Assembly (NCBI GenBank): GCA_021798235.1
Contig: JAJZMO010000312.1
Coordinates: 1-5,941, forward strand
Length of the DNA stretch: 5,941 nt
From: Acidobacteriota bacterium
Lineage (GTDB): Bacteria > Acidobacteriota > Terriglobia > Terriglobales > Acidobacteriaceae
Direction of reading: 5' to 3'
Part shown: positions 1 to 5,052 of the stretch, one piece after another
How positions within the stretch are numbered: position 1 is the first letter of the stretch
How the letters are laid out: the number at the start of each line of letters is the position of its first letter
Program-made: the position numbers and the translations under genes
The notes under the pieces: model-generated
Told to the model about the DNA's origin: nothing
Database searches by the model: none
The model's input: the letters and a program-made list of their open reading frames with translations, nothing else

Positions 1-60
1 TGCAGGCAGATCGCCAAGCAGGGTCTCAGGCGTAGTGCCAAAACCAGTGTACTCTGCCAT
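1..60 (-). CDS. 5' end of a phage head gene, probably major capsid protein (partial)
   Basis: The first 20 codons of a gene that runs off the low-coordinate end of the window. Translation from the ATG at 60-58 gives MAEYTGFGTTPETLLGDLPA with no stop. A good Shine-Dalgarno (GAGGG at 69-65, five bases before the ATG when counted from GAGG) fixes the start. The residues themselves do not identify a family. The product is inferred from position: it follows a GP20-like scaffolding gene and one small gene in a terminase-portal-scaffold series, where the major capsid protein normally comes next. A prohead protease or another head protein is possible. The ribosome site lies inside a predicted hairpin (64-84), and a terminator (87-122) lies just upstream, so expression may be controlled separately from the scaffold operon. 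I am confident of a gene start here and only moderately confident of the product. Confidence 0.7.
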   Translation of the reverse strand, partial: MAEYTGFGTTPETLLGDLPA

Positions 61-63
61 ATC

Positions 64-84
64 GCCCTCGAAACGCCCGAGGGC
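64..84 (-). promoter_or_regulatory. Hairpin burying the ribosome binding site of the downstream gene
   Basis: A perfect 7-bp inverted repeat, GCCCTCG / CGAGGGC, with a 7-base loop lies directly in front of the ATG at 60. The 3' arm contains the whole GAGGG Shine-Dalgarno. In the mRNA this GC-rich stem would hide the ribosome site until it is melted, for example by a ribosome, a regulator or another pairing. The inverted repeat is seen directly; the regulatory role is inferred. It could instead protect or process the mRNA 5' end. Confidence 0.5.
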
Positions 85-86
85 TC

Positions 87-122
87 AATAAAAAGGCCCC
101 AAGGCTGGTTAACCCTGGGGCC
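87..122 (-). terminator. Rho-independent terminator after the scaffold operon
   Basis: On the minus strand a 7-bp stem GGCCCCA / TGGGGCC (122-116 with 101-95) encloses a 14-base loop and is followed at once by TTTTTATT (94-87). That is a textbook intrinsic terminator, and it has this polarity only on the minus strand. It lies 40 bases past the stop of the 64-residue gene and before the next gene start at 60. It therefore separates the terminase-to-scaffold operon from the presumed capsid gene. Read-through, antitermination or an undetected promoter would be needed to express that gene. Confidence 0.85.
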
Positions 123-132
123 GTTGCAACGG
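121..132. repeat. 12-bp perfect palindrome next to the terminator
   Basis: CCGTTGCAACGG reads the same on both strands. It overlaps the base of the terminator stem by two bases and lies in the 40-base gap between the 64-residue gene and the terminator. It could be a protein binding site or an extension of the terminator structure. A chance palindrome is also possible. Confidence 0.3.
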
Positions 133-162
133 TCGCCCGCTTGTGGAAGTACGCGCTGAAGG

Positions 163-357
163 CTACGTCAAGCCAAAGCGTTTAGCAATATCAGTCAGCG
201 CAACCAAATCGGAACGGCTGAGCGTCAGCGAAATTTCAATGCGCTCGTCTCCCGTTCTACCAATATGCACTCGGTAGTTGCCCCCCAACCGGCTCAGCAG
301 CGGCTGGAACAGGGGCGCTACGGACTGCGCCCATTTGGGCCAGGAAAGCTCTGTCAT
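163..357 (-). CDS. Small protein of unknown function between scaffold and presumed capsid gene
   Basis: A 64-residue protein I do not recognise. Its ATG (357-355) overlaps the TGA of the scaffolding gene in an ATGA arrangement, so translation is probably coupled to scaffold; only a weak Shine-Dalgarno is visible. The N-terminal third is rich in Trp, Pro and Leu. The middle has alternating residues compatible with strands (YRVHIGRTGDERIEISLTL). The C-terminal 17 residues look helical (SDLVALTDIAKRFGLT). There are no cysteines, no membrane segment and no signal peptide. It is the last gene before the terminator at 87-122. Its place between scaffold and capsid suggests a head-assembly accessory or minor head protein, but this is inference from position only. 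The coupled start and sensible composition make a real gene likely. Confidence 0.65.
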   Translation of the reverse strand: MTELSWPKWAQSVAPLFQPLLSRLGGNYRVHIGRTGDERIEISLTLSRSDLVALTDIAKRFGLT

Positions 358-1019
358 CGCAGGCTCAGCGTCTGCCGGAACTTGGCGTACTCGCGTTCTA
401 CGTCTTCCGGCTTGAACTTGGTGCGATCCTTCACGTTGAGCCCACCCGTATCGGGAGCAGCAGGCGGAGGCGGTGCCCCCGCGCTGGTTCGGGTAGGCGG
501 CGCGGGGGGCTGGCCAGAGGCAGTCTGGAAAAGCTGCGGCTTGGCTGCCTTCCAGGCACTGACAGCTGCGGAAATCTTGGCCAAATCAGGCTCTCCGTTC
601 ACGAGCATGGAGTCGTCGATCGGGATGAGCTGCACAAGATCGCGGTCAATGATCCCTTCCTGAATGGCTGCCGCCCGCACTTCGGCCCGGATAAGGCGCT
701 GCTGCGTTTTGTTCAGCTCTCCGGCCCGGCGTTCGGCCAGCTCCTTGAACTGCCCCTGCTCTTCCATTCGCTTCTGTTCAGCCTCGTCGGCTTTGGCCTT
801 CAGCGCAGCTGCCTGCTCGGCTAGCGGCTTCAGGCGCGCAGCTTCAGCCTGCGCTGCTTCAAGCTTGGCTTGCAAAGCAGCAAGGTCTGCTGAAGGAGGA
901 GTTGAAGTGGGGGGTGGCGCAGCTGCCGCAGGCGGAGTGGCGGCAGGAGGGGTAGCAGGCGGCGTGCCCGCAAGCGGCGTGCCCGCAGGCGGGGTGGCAT
1001 TCGGGTCAGAATCGGCCAT
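354..1019 (-). CDS. Phage scaffolding protein, GP20-like
   Basis: A 221-residue protein that should act as the internal scaffold around which capsid subunits assemble, leaving or being degraded before DNA packaging. Residues 6-43 are a Pro/Ala/Thr low-complexity arm. Residues 45-118 are a charged, Ala/Glu/Lys/Gln-rich stretch expected to be coiled coil. Residues 120-165 (EGIIDRDLVQLIPIDDS, then a segment ending KPQLF) resemble the C-terminal core of phage GP20-type scaffold/minor structural proteins, which typically end in a KPxLF-like motif. Residues 170-190 are a second Pro/Ala linker, and the end is a basic helix that could bind coat protein. The ATG at 1019 is chosen over an in-frame ATG at 1088 because it lies one base after the stop of the previous gene and has GAGG nine bases upstream; the longer version would overlap the lipoyl-domain gene. 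It overlaps the next gene by ATGA. Confidence 0.8.
   Translation of the reverse strand: MADSDPNATPPAGTPLAGTPPATPPAATPPAAAAPPPTSTPPSADLAALQAKLEAAQAEAARLKPLAEQAAALKAKADEAEQKRMEEQGQFKELAERRAGELNKTQQRLIRAEVRAAAIQEGIIDRDLVQLIPIDDSMLVNGEPDLAKISAAVSAWKAAKPQLFQTASGQPPAPPTRTSAGAPPPPAAPDTGGLNVKDRTKFKPEDVEREYAKFRQTLSLR
925..1005 (-). repeat. Degenerate Pro-Ala-Thr coding repeat in the scaffold gene
   Basis: The stretch encodes repeated (A/G)TPP-A units. The clearest copies are two identical 12-mers, GGCGTGCCCGCA on the plus strand at 961-972 and 976-987, a 15-bp period encoding AGTP(L/P). Further degenerate copies flank them. The repeat is in frame and gives a flexible, probably disordered N-terminal arm. 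It is likely to vary in length between relatives. Confidence 0.6.
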
Positions 1020-1020
1020 T

Positions 1021-1239
1021 TCAATGATCCTCAAGTATGTAGCCCAGCGTCTGGCCTTGGCCAACGAAGTCGCCGGGCGCGGCTTCAAACTTCACTTTTC
1101 CGGCGCAGGGTGCCAGAACCTCGTACAGAATCTTCATTACTTCGACGCGCATCAGTTGCTGATCTTTCTCTACAATCGTGCCGTCGTCAACAATCCACTC
1201 TGTCACATCACCGTCTACAGGGCTCTCAAAGGGCGTCAT
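1021..1239 (-). CDS. Stand-alone biotinyl/lipoyl attachment domain protein
   Basis: A 72-residue protein that is one complete biotinyl/lipoyl domain. Two symmetrical halves are visible: SPVDGDV (6-12) and APCAGKV (43-49), flanking the hairpin tip RVEVMKILYEV (31-41). Lys36 is where biotin or lipoate is attached in this family. The sequence around it (EVMKI) is nearer the biotin consensus AMKM than the lipoyl consensus ETDKA. The length matches single-domain attachment proteins such as Bacillus subtilis YngHB. Such domains normally carry CO2 or acyl groups in carboxylases and dehydrogenases; no partner enzyme or ligase gene is visible here. Its ATG overlaps the stop of the preceding gene (ATGA, 1239-1236), and its stop is one base from the scaffold start, so it is embedded in the head operon. 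The fold call is strong. Modification and function are unknown; an unmodified structural role is possible. Confidence 0.85.
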   Translation of the reverse strand: MTPFESPVDGDVTEWIVDDGTIVEKDQQLMRVEVMKILYEVLAPCAGKVKFEAAPGDFVGQGQTLGYILEDH

Positions 1240-1532
1240 ACCTCAGACCCGCGCAACCCATGCTGCTTCTCAAAGGCTGACGGGTAGCCCACCCCATAAC
1301 CATGCAGGGAAGCCCACGCTTCGCGCGTCAGGGGTACAGGAACCAGATGCTCATTTACCGCCACGGCGGCCTTGGCGATGATACCTCGGCGCATGATGGC
1401 CATGTCCCGAAGGTCTTTGTTCCTCTGTAGAAAGTCTTGTACCGCCATTGCGGCTATGTTGAAGTCCTGCTGAGAGAAATTCCGCCAGTATTTCTCGACA
1501 TCCGCTTCGCTTCGAAGTGCGTCTAGGTTCAT
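1236..1532 (-). CDS. Unknown 98-residue protein
   Basis: A protein I do not recognise. The ATG at 1532 has the best ribosome site in the window, GGAGGT at 1545-1540, seven bases upstream, so the start is secure. Residues 1-60 look mostly helical and charged (including DVEKYWRNFSQQDFNIAAMAV and DLRDMAIMRRGIIAKAAVAV). The C-terminal part is rich in Gly, Tyr and His (HGYGVGYPSAFEKQHGL). There is no signal peptide, clear membrane segment or cysteine. Its stop overlaps the start of the lipoyl-domain gene by ATGA, so the two are probably translated together and may work together; that is inference. The strong ribosome site suggests higher output than its neighbours, or independence from the upstream frameshifted gene. 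Confidence 0.75.
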   Translation of the reverse strand: MNLDALRSEADVEKYWRNFSQQDFNIAAMAVQDFLQRNKDLRDMAIMRRGIIAKAAVAVNEHLVPVPLTREAWASLHGYGVGYPSAFEKQHGLRGSEV

Positions 1533-1555
1533 TCACGTGACCTCCAACAGTTCTG

Positions 1556-1900
1556 TCAGACAATCTCCATATCTGGTTCCCGCCAGTTTATGGTTGCCTG
1601 ACAGCTTGAGTTGCTGTGCAACTCCAACACCAAGTCTTTCATGCCCCCGCCATGCACAAAGCTGCCGGTGAAGGCCGAGGGTTCGTACCAAGCGATCTTT
1701 CCAGTGCTTTCGCGCAAGTACACGCGCGGCCACGCACCGGGAATCATCAACTCTACCGAATACAGCTCGCATGGGCGTCTTGAAAGGCGATGAACACCGG
1801 GGTCGGTAACGAAAGCCGCTCGCATGAGCGAACCAGGAGCAGGTGGAATGAAGTGCTCTTTGACACCGGGGATCGGCTTCCAGTCAGGAACAGCTAACTT
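1556..1900 (-). CDS. -1 frame extension of the 165-residue protein (frameshift product, C-terminal domain)
   Basis: This reading frame is open from 1906, just after a TGA at 1909-1907, down to the TGA at 1558-1556. Its first ATG is at 1825, but there is no Shine-Dalgarno before it. The 25 codons upstream of that ATG read as ordinary protein (AVPDWKPIPGVKEHFIPPAP at the start), with no ATG, GTG or TTG among them. The simplest reading is that ribosomes or RNA polymerase slip on the A9 run at 1907-1899 and enter this frame at the AAG codon 1900-1898. That adds 114 residues and gives a 278-residue fusion with the upstream protein. The extension is rich in aromatic and alternating hydrophobic residues (WPRVYLRESTGKIAWYEPSA, DLVLELHSNSS) and is probably beta-structured. 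I do not recognise the family. If unfused, it would be an 89-residue protein starting at 1825. Confidence 0.65.
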   Translation of the reverse strand, partial: KLAVPDWKPIPGVKEHFIPPAPGSLMRAAFVTDPGVHRLSRRPCELYSVELMIPGAWPRVYLRESTGKIAWYEPSAFTGSFVHGGGMKDLVLELHSNSSCQATINWREPDMEIV

Positions 1901-2391
1901 TTTTTTTCAGCCGTCGGCTTGCGAGCACCGTGCTTGTGCCAGACGATCGTGCCCACCGTCACCGCGCCTCCATCCGGAACTCGTGGGTTGGTATTCGTCA
2001 GCTCAAGCGTCAGCCCGCGATGAAAACCGCCGTTCAATGCCCACGGCTGCATCACCGCAGGATGCGCGATGTACAGGGGCTTTCCGTTGAAGTCGGCTTT
2101 TCCGTTACGAGCGAACTCGCGCATGCCTTCCTCAAGGCCCTCGAAGATGCCGTTCTTGTCCGGAATGCCGTCCCGAATGACGACGCCGCCGCTGCCCGCC
2201 GCCGTGCAAAGCCAGCTTTGGAACATTCCCGGCCCTTCTTCGAGTACCCACATGCCCTTGGTGAAAAAGGTGAGGCACTTGCCGCCCATGACTGGCTGTT
2301 CGACATCGACCCACACCGGCTTCGGGCGGTCTTGGATGTCGCGCTTCCAGGGATAAGCCAGCTCTTCGAGAAACTTTGGCAGAGCGCTCAT
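1894..2391 (-). CDS. Unknown phage protein, zero-frame product before the A9 slippery site
   Basis: A 165-residue protein I do not recognise, with an ATG (2391) that directly follows the TAA of the preceding gene; only a short GAAG is visible as ribosome site, so coupling is likely. The sequence is rich in Gly, Trp, Phe and short hydrophobic strands (KCLTFFTKGMWVLEEGPGMF, GGVVIRDGIPDKNGIF, LTLELTNTNPRVPDGGAVTV), suggesting a beta-rich soluble fold. The frame ends TAEKKS, where the KK codons lie on a run of nine A followed by a stop two codons later. A -1 slip there would extend it by 114 residues (1900-1556). Its position between portal and scaffold suggests a virion or head-assembly component made in a short and a long form, as phages do with T7 gene 10 or the lambda G/GT proteins. 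The short-form call is solid; the function is unknown. Confidence 0.75.
   Translation of the reverse strand: MSALPKFLEELAYPWKRDIQDRPKPVWVDVEQPVMGGKCLTFFTKGMWVLEEGPGMFQSWLCTAAGSGGVVIRDGIPDKNGIFEGLEEGMREFARNGKADFNGKPLYIAHPAVMQPWALNGGFHRGLTLELTNTNPRVPDGGAVTVGTIVWHKHGARKPTAEKKS
1897..1908 (-). promoter_or_regulatory. A9 slippery site, candidate -1 frameshift or transcriptional slippage signal
   Basis: The minus strand reads G-AAAAAAAAA-GT, in zero frame GAA AAA AAA AGT TAG. It contains the canonical heptamer A AAA AAA in the correct phase for tandem lysine-tRNA slippage by -1, and the zero-frame stop follows within two codons. The -1 frame is open from here for over 340 bases. Nine A is also long enough for RNA polymerase slippage. 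I see no convincing downstream pseudoknot and no upstream Shine-Dalgarno-like stimulator. A missing base in the assembled homopolymer would produce the same picture. Confidence 0.6.
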
Positions 2392-2724
2392 TTACTTCAT
2401 GTAGCAGAACAGTGCGTGGGCCGCGCCCGTATCGTTGAACTGGGCGATGATGTAGCCCCCAAAGCCGATGCCGTCGGGGGTGAAGCTGACCATGTACGAG
2501 CCCTGACCAGCAGATGAAGTGAAGGTACCGAGCAAGCTCACCTCGGCAGGGAGTACCCCGCCCTGCGGTGCACTAGCCGAAGCGTACAGCGACACATCGA
2601 GTGCGACGGGAGTTGAAGAGTTGTCCGGGACCACAAGCACTGCGTCCAGCTGCACGATGCTGGCCGCTGCGGGGGCATAGGCAATCCCCGCTCCGCTTAC
2701 TGCAAGTTTGACAGGTGGTTGCAT
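2392..2724 (-). CDS. Unknown beta-rich small protein downstream of portal
   Basis: A 110-residue protein I do not recognise. The ATG at 2724 is preceded by GGAAG four bases upstream, a reasonable ribosome site. The composition is Ala/Val/Ser/Gly-rich with few charges and alternating hydrophobic stretches (SIVQLDAVLVVPDNSSTPVA, SYMVSFTPDGIGFGGYIIAQ), typical of a small beta-sandwich or beta-barrel. There is no signal peptide. It follows the portal gene after a 69-base AT-rich gap, and its TAA touches the ATG of the next gene. A head decoration, stabilisation or other virion surface protein is plausible from position and composition, but no family motif supports it. Confidence 0.75.
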   Translation of the reverse strand: MQPPVKLAVSGAGIAYAPAAASIVQLDAVLVVPDNSSTPVALDVSLYASASAPQGGVLPAEVSLLGTFTSSAGQGSYMVSFTPDGIGFGGYIIAQFNDTGAAHALFCYMK

Positions 2725-2793
2725 GTTTCTTCCACTTACACCCGTAATATAGGATATACGCTACCAACACCGATTTCCAGCAAAGGACTCAAA
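2725..2793 (-). promoter_or_regulatory. AT-rich intergenic gap, weak promoter candidate
   Basis: The longest clearly non-coding gap inside the tightly packed operon (69 bases). It holds an AT-rich patch at 2745-2758, minus strand TATATCCTATATTA, with possible -10 hexamers TATATT (2751-2746) or TATATC (2758-2753). The -35 candidates, TTGGTA (2767-2762) and TTGCTG (2784-2779), are at poor spacing. There is no terminator-like hairpin with a T tract. It may simply be the leader of the 110-residue gene or a site for a phage-specific polymerase or activator. Confidence 0.25.
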
Positions 2794-4596
2794 TTACTGG
2801 CCCCGGTAGCGCGGAGGGTTGAGGGAGGTCTCTTTTCCAGGAATGCTGCCAGCCTTGGGGTAGCGGTTCGTCAGAAGGCTCTTGCCGGCGGACTCGGACT
2901 GGTTCTCCTCCGGTCGGCTGGCCTGGGGCTCCGTACCCACATCGCCCTCGCGAGCCCGCTGCTGCACTGCCACAGGCGGATTTGCCGGAGGCATATCGAG
3001 GAACAGGTCGAGCAGCTTGCGGGCCTTCTCGACGGTAAGGATACCTTCCTGCATAGGTGCGGGCGAGGACGGTTTGTCTCCCGCGCCTTCCTTGCCTTCC
3101 CCGCCATCGCCGCCTTTGGGGGCAGTGGGAGTTGGTTGATCGCCGGGCGACGGGGCACCTTTGACCAGAATGCTGAGGGCTTGCGCGTACTGGTAGAACT
3201 CCTGCGCACCGGGCAGGTACGGGGCGGGCCAATCGAGCGCCAGCTGATCAAGCTTTGCCAGATCAACCCCCTTCATCAGCGGGTGCTCAGCAGCCGCCGC
3301 AACGGTCATGGCCTTCTTGATAAGAGGTAGAAGGCCGTAGTCACCGTAGGAAGTGCGCAGCTCCGCTATCAAGTCCCAGTTGTCCTCATCCAGCATCTCC
3401 ATCGCCTTGCCGGACTGAGGCCAGTGACTGCGATCGGGGTCTTTGCGTGAGGCTCCTACAATCTCCAAGCCGTACTTGCGAACGCGCTCGATGTAGTCCA
3501 AGCCGGCTTTCATGCCGTTGCCACGCATCTCCAGCAGCTTGGCGTCGCCAGCTTCGCGGGTTTGGCCCGTTCCGGTGGAGGCTCCGCCCGCCAAGCGCAA
3601 GACGGAACCGGAGTCGAAGTCGAAGGTCATCTGACGATTTCGCGCCACGTCCTCCACTTCATAGACGGTCGGGCCGACTACGGCAAGACGCGGGGTTCCG
3701 TTGTAGCGCACACCGCGCCCGAGGTTGGACATGGTGTAGCTGATTTCGCAGGCGAACGGCAGGGCGTCTTCCCACGTCGATGCCCCGTCGGGATATTCGC
3801 CACCGGCCAGATTGATGAACCAGTGGGCCGGTAGGACATCTCCCAGAACGGGGTAATCGAGCTGCGGTTCGTGCCCCTTGGGTGCTTGTACCATCTCTTC
3901 GGGGGGCAGCCGCAGGATGACGCGATCGACTTCGGTGCCGTCCTTCAGGCGCGTTCCGAGCTTCCACGGTACGTAGGTGATTTCTCGGCCCGTCAGGTAG
4001 TCTCGGACGAACCAATACTTGTCATGCGGGCCTACCAAGTCTCCTGCAGCATCTCTCTCGAAGTTGAGCTTCGGGCCGAGTACCTGCTTGCCGAGAATGG
4101 GATAGGCGATCCGCAGGCTCTTCAGCTCTCCCAGCTCATCGAGGATGGGCCAGCACTGCACACTGCGCCACACATCGAAAACGATGCGCGGCACTCCCTC
4201 TCCGCCCGGCAAGATGCAAAAGGTGACAGCCACAGACCCCACTGAGCCCCATACCGCTGCTTGCAGAATGCGGGACTTAAGGAAGCCTTCCCGCATCAGG
4301 CCCTCGGCCGCAGCTGCTACTGTCTCGTCGGGGTGCGTGAACTTCGGAGCGTGCCGCCCGGCGAACAGCTTGCGGGCTGCTTGCCGAGCTACGTAGCGGG
4401 GCAGGTTATATGGAGTTGAAGGGCGGCGGTCGCGCAGAAACAGGCGTTTGCCGCCCGCCAACAGATCATCGTAGAAGGAGCCCGGCAGCGCGTTGTAGAG
4501 GTTGCCATCCAGCGCAGCGTCCAGAAACATGAGCCGCCGCGTGCGCTGGTCTGCCCACTCTGGAAACGGAAATTTGTCCCACAGTGTCTTGAGCAC
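2794..4596 (-). CDS. Phage portal protein
   Basis: A 600-residue protein that should form the ring at the capsid vertex through which terminase pumps DNA and to which the tail attaches. The features match SPP1 gp6-type portals: an early Asp/Tyr-rich segment with LYNALPGSFYDDLL followed by NLPRYVARQAARKLF, a central beta-rich wing region, and the conserved block HWPQSGKAMEMLDEDNWDLI, which leads into long helices. The length is normal to long for the family. Residues 480-518 are a Pro/Gly/Glu/Lys linker, then a helix with ILTVEKARKLLDLFLDMPP and a polar, probably disordered tail to 600. The start is a GTG (4596-4594) three bases after the TAA of the preceding gene and in the same frame as it; no clear Shine-Dalgarno is visible, so coupled translation is likely. 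An ATG at 4530 is an alternative start. Confidence 0.88.
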   Translation of the reverse strand: MLKTLWDKFPFPEWADQRTRRLMFLDAALDGNLYNALPGSFYDDLLAGGKRLFLRDRRPSTPYNLPRYVARQAARKLFAGRHAPKFTHPDETVAAAAEGLMREGFLKSRILQAAVWGSVGSVAVTFCILPGGEGVPRIVFDVWRSVQCWPILDELGELKSLRIAYPILGKQVLGPKLNFERDAAGDLVGPHDKYWFVRDYLTGREITYVPWKLGTRLKDGTEVDRVILRLPPEEMVQAPKGHEPQLDYPVLGDVLPAHWFINLAGGEYPDGASTWEDALPFACEISYTMSNLGRGVRYNGTPRLAVVGPTVYEVEDVARNRQMTFDFDSGSVLRLAGGASTGTGQTREAGDAKLLEMRGNGMKAGLDYIERVRKYGLEIVGASRKDPDRSHWPQSGKAMEMLDEDNWDLIAELRTSYGDYGLLPLIKKAMTVAAAAEHPLMKGVDLAKLDQLALDWPAPYLPGAQEFYQYAQALSILVKGAPSPGDQPTPTAPKGGDGGEGKEGAGDKPSSPAPMQEGILTVEKARKLLDLFLDMPPANPPVAVQQRAREGDVGTEPQASRPEENQSESAGKSLLTNRYPKAGSIPGKETSLNPPRYRGQ

Positions 4597-4599
4597 GGC

Positions 4600-5052
4600 T
4601 TACGCCATAGACGAGAGGCGCTGAAGGATTTCGATCATCGCCACTTCGAGCTGCACTACCGGCGGCTGGGCCATGGATGGCGGGAGGTGGGCGATGGTTT
4701 GGGCGACGGCTTCGGTTGCCATCGCCTGCAGGCCGGCGGCGGACATCGGCTGGCGGAAGACCTTCGACCCCACGCGAGTCCAGTACGTGGTGAGGGCCGT
4801 CATCAGCGCGGGCATCACGCCCCCCGTGCGGAACTTGTCGCGCTGCACCTGAACCTTGGCTCCCAGCTCGATCAGCTCCTGCGCAGCTTCGAGCGCAGCC
4901 ACCAGATCGCGGCGGCGAACGATCACTTCATCCTCTTTCTGCTGATCCACTTCAAGCAGCAGCTTCTTGAGTGCCGCCATCGGCCCCTCGGCCGGATTGT
5001 AGGAGTAGCCCTGAGCGGTGGGGGCTGTCGATGCTCTTGCATTATATGCCAT
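4600..5052 (-). CDS. Unknown protein between terminase and portal
   Basis: A 150-residue protein I do not recognise. The N-terminal 24 residues are polar and probably disordered. Residues 25-70 (MAALKKLLLEVDQQKEDEVI, then a segment ending AALEAAQELIELGAKVQVQR) are charged and likely coiled coil. The remainder is helical and Ala/Met/Gln-rich. The ATG at 5052 overlaps the terminase stop by 11 bases but has no Shine-Dalgarno; an internal ATG at 4980 has GAGG about seven bases upstream and would give 126 residues. Both starts keep the helical core. The TAA (4602-4600) is followed by one sense codon and the portal GTG in the same frame. The location and coiled-coil character fit a head or head-tail connection accessory, or a displaced small terminase, but nothing specific supports these. 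Confidence 0.72.
   Translation of the reverse strand: MAYNARASTAPTAQGYSYNPAEGPMAALKKLLLEVDQQKEDEVIVRRRDLVAALEAAQELIELGAKVQVQRDKFRTGGVMPALMTALTTYWTRVGSKVFRQPMSAAGLQAMATEAVAQTIAHLPPSMAQPPVVQLEVAMIEILQRLSSMA

Noticed and set aside
1020..1088. Extending the scaffold protein to the ATG at 1088
   Set aside because: The extra 23 residues would overlap the lipoyl-domain gene, whereas the ATG at 1019 has GAGG upstream and follows that gene's stop by one base.
1533..1772. A 79-codon minus-strand frame overlapping the frameshift extension and ending right before the 98-residue gene
   Set aside because: Its product is rich in Arg, Leu, His and Gly in a shadow-like pattern, it has no supported start, and the other frame over the same bases reads as normal protein.
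1792..1871. Repeated ACACCGGGG (plus strand) in the frameshift extension
   Set aside because: Two copies of a 9-mer encoding PGV-like residues in coding GC-rich DNA; no periodicity or further copies seen.
1814..1879. Long-range pairing AAGCCG with CGGCTT downstream of the A9 run as a frameshift-stimulating structure
   Set aside because: Only six base pairs across about 55 bases, starting too far from the slippery site; likely chance.
1930..2517. A 195-codon plus-strand frame
   Set aside because: It lies antisense to two better-supported minus-strand genes, has shadow-type composition, and would be the only plus-strand gene; long antisense frames are common in GC-rich DNA.
2719..3330. A 203-codon plus-strand frame antisense to the portal C-terminus
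   Set aside because: It crosses the portal gene and the intergenic gap with no family features; it mirrors the low-complexity tail of the portal.
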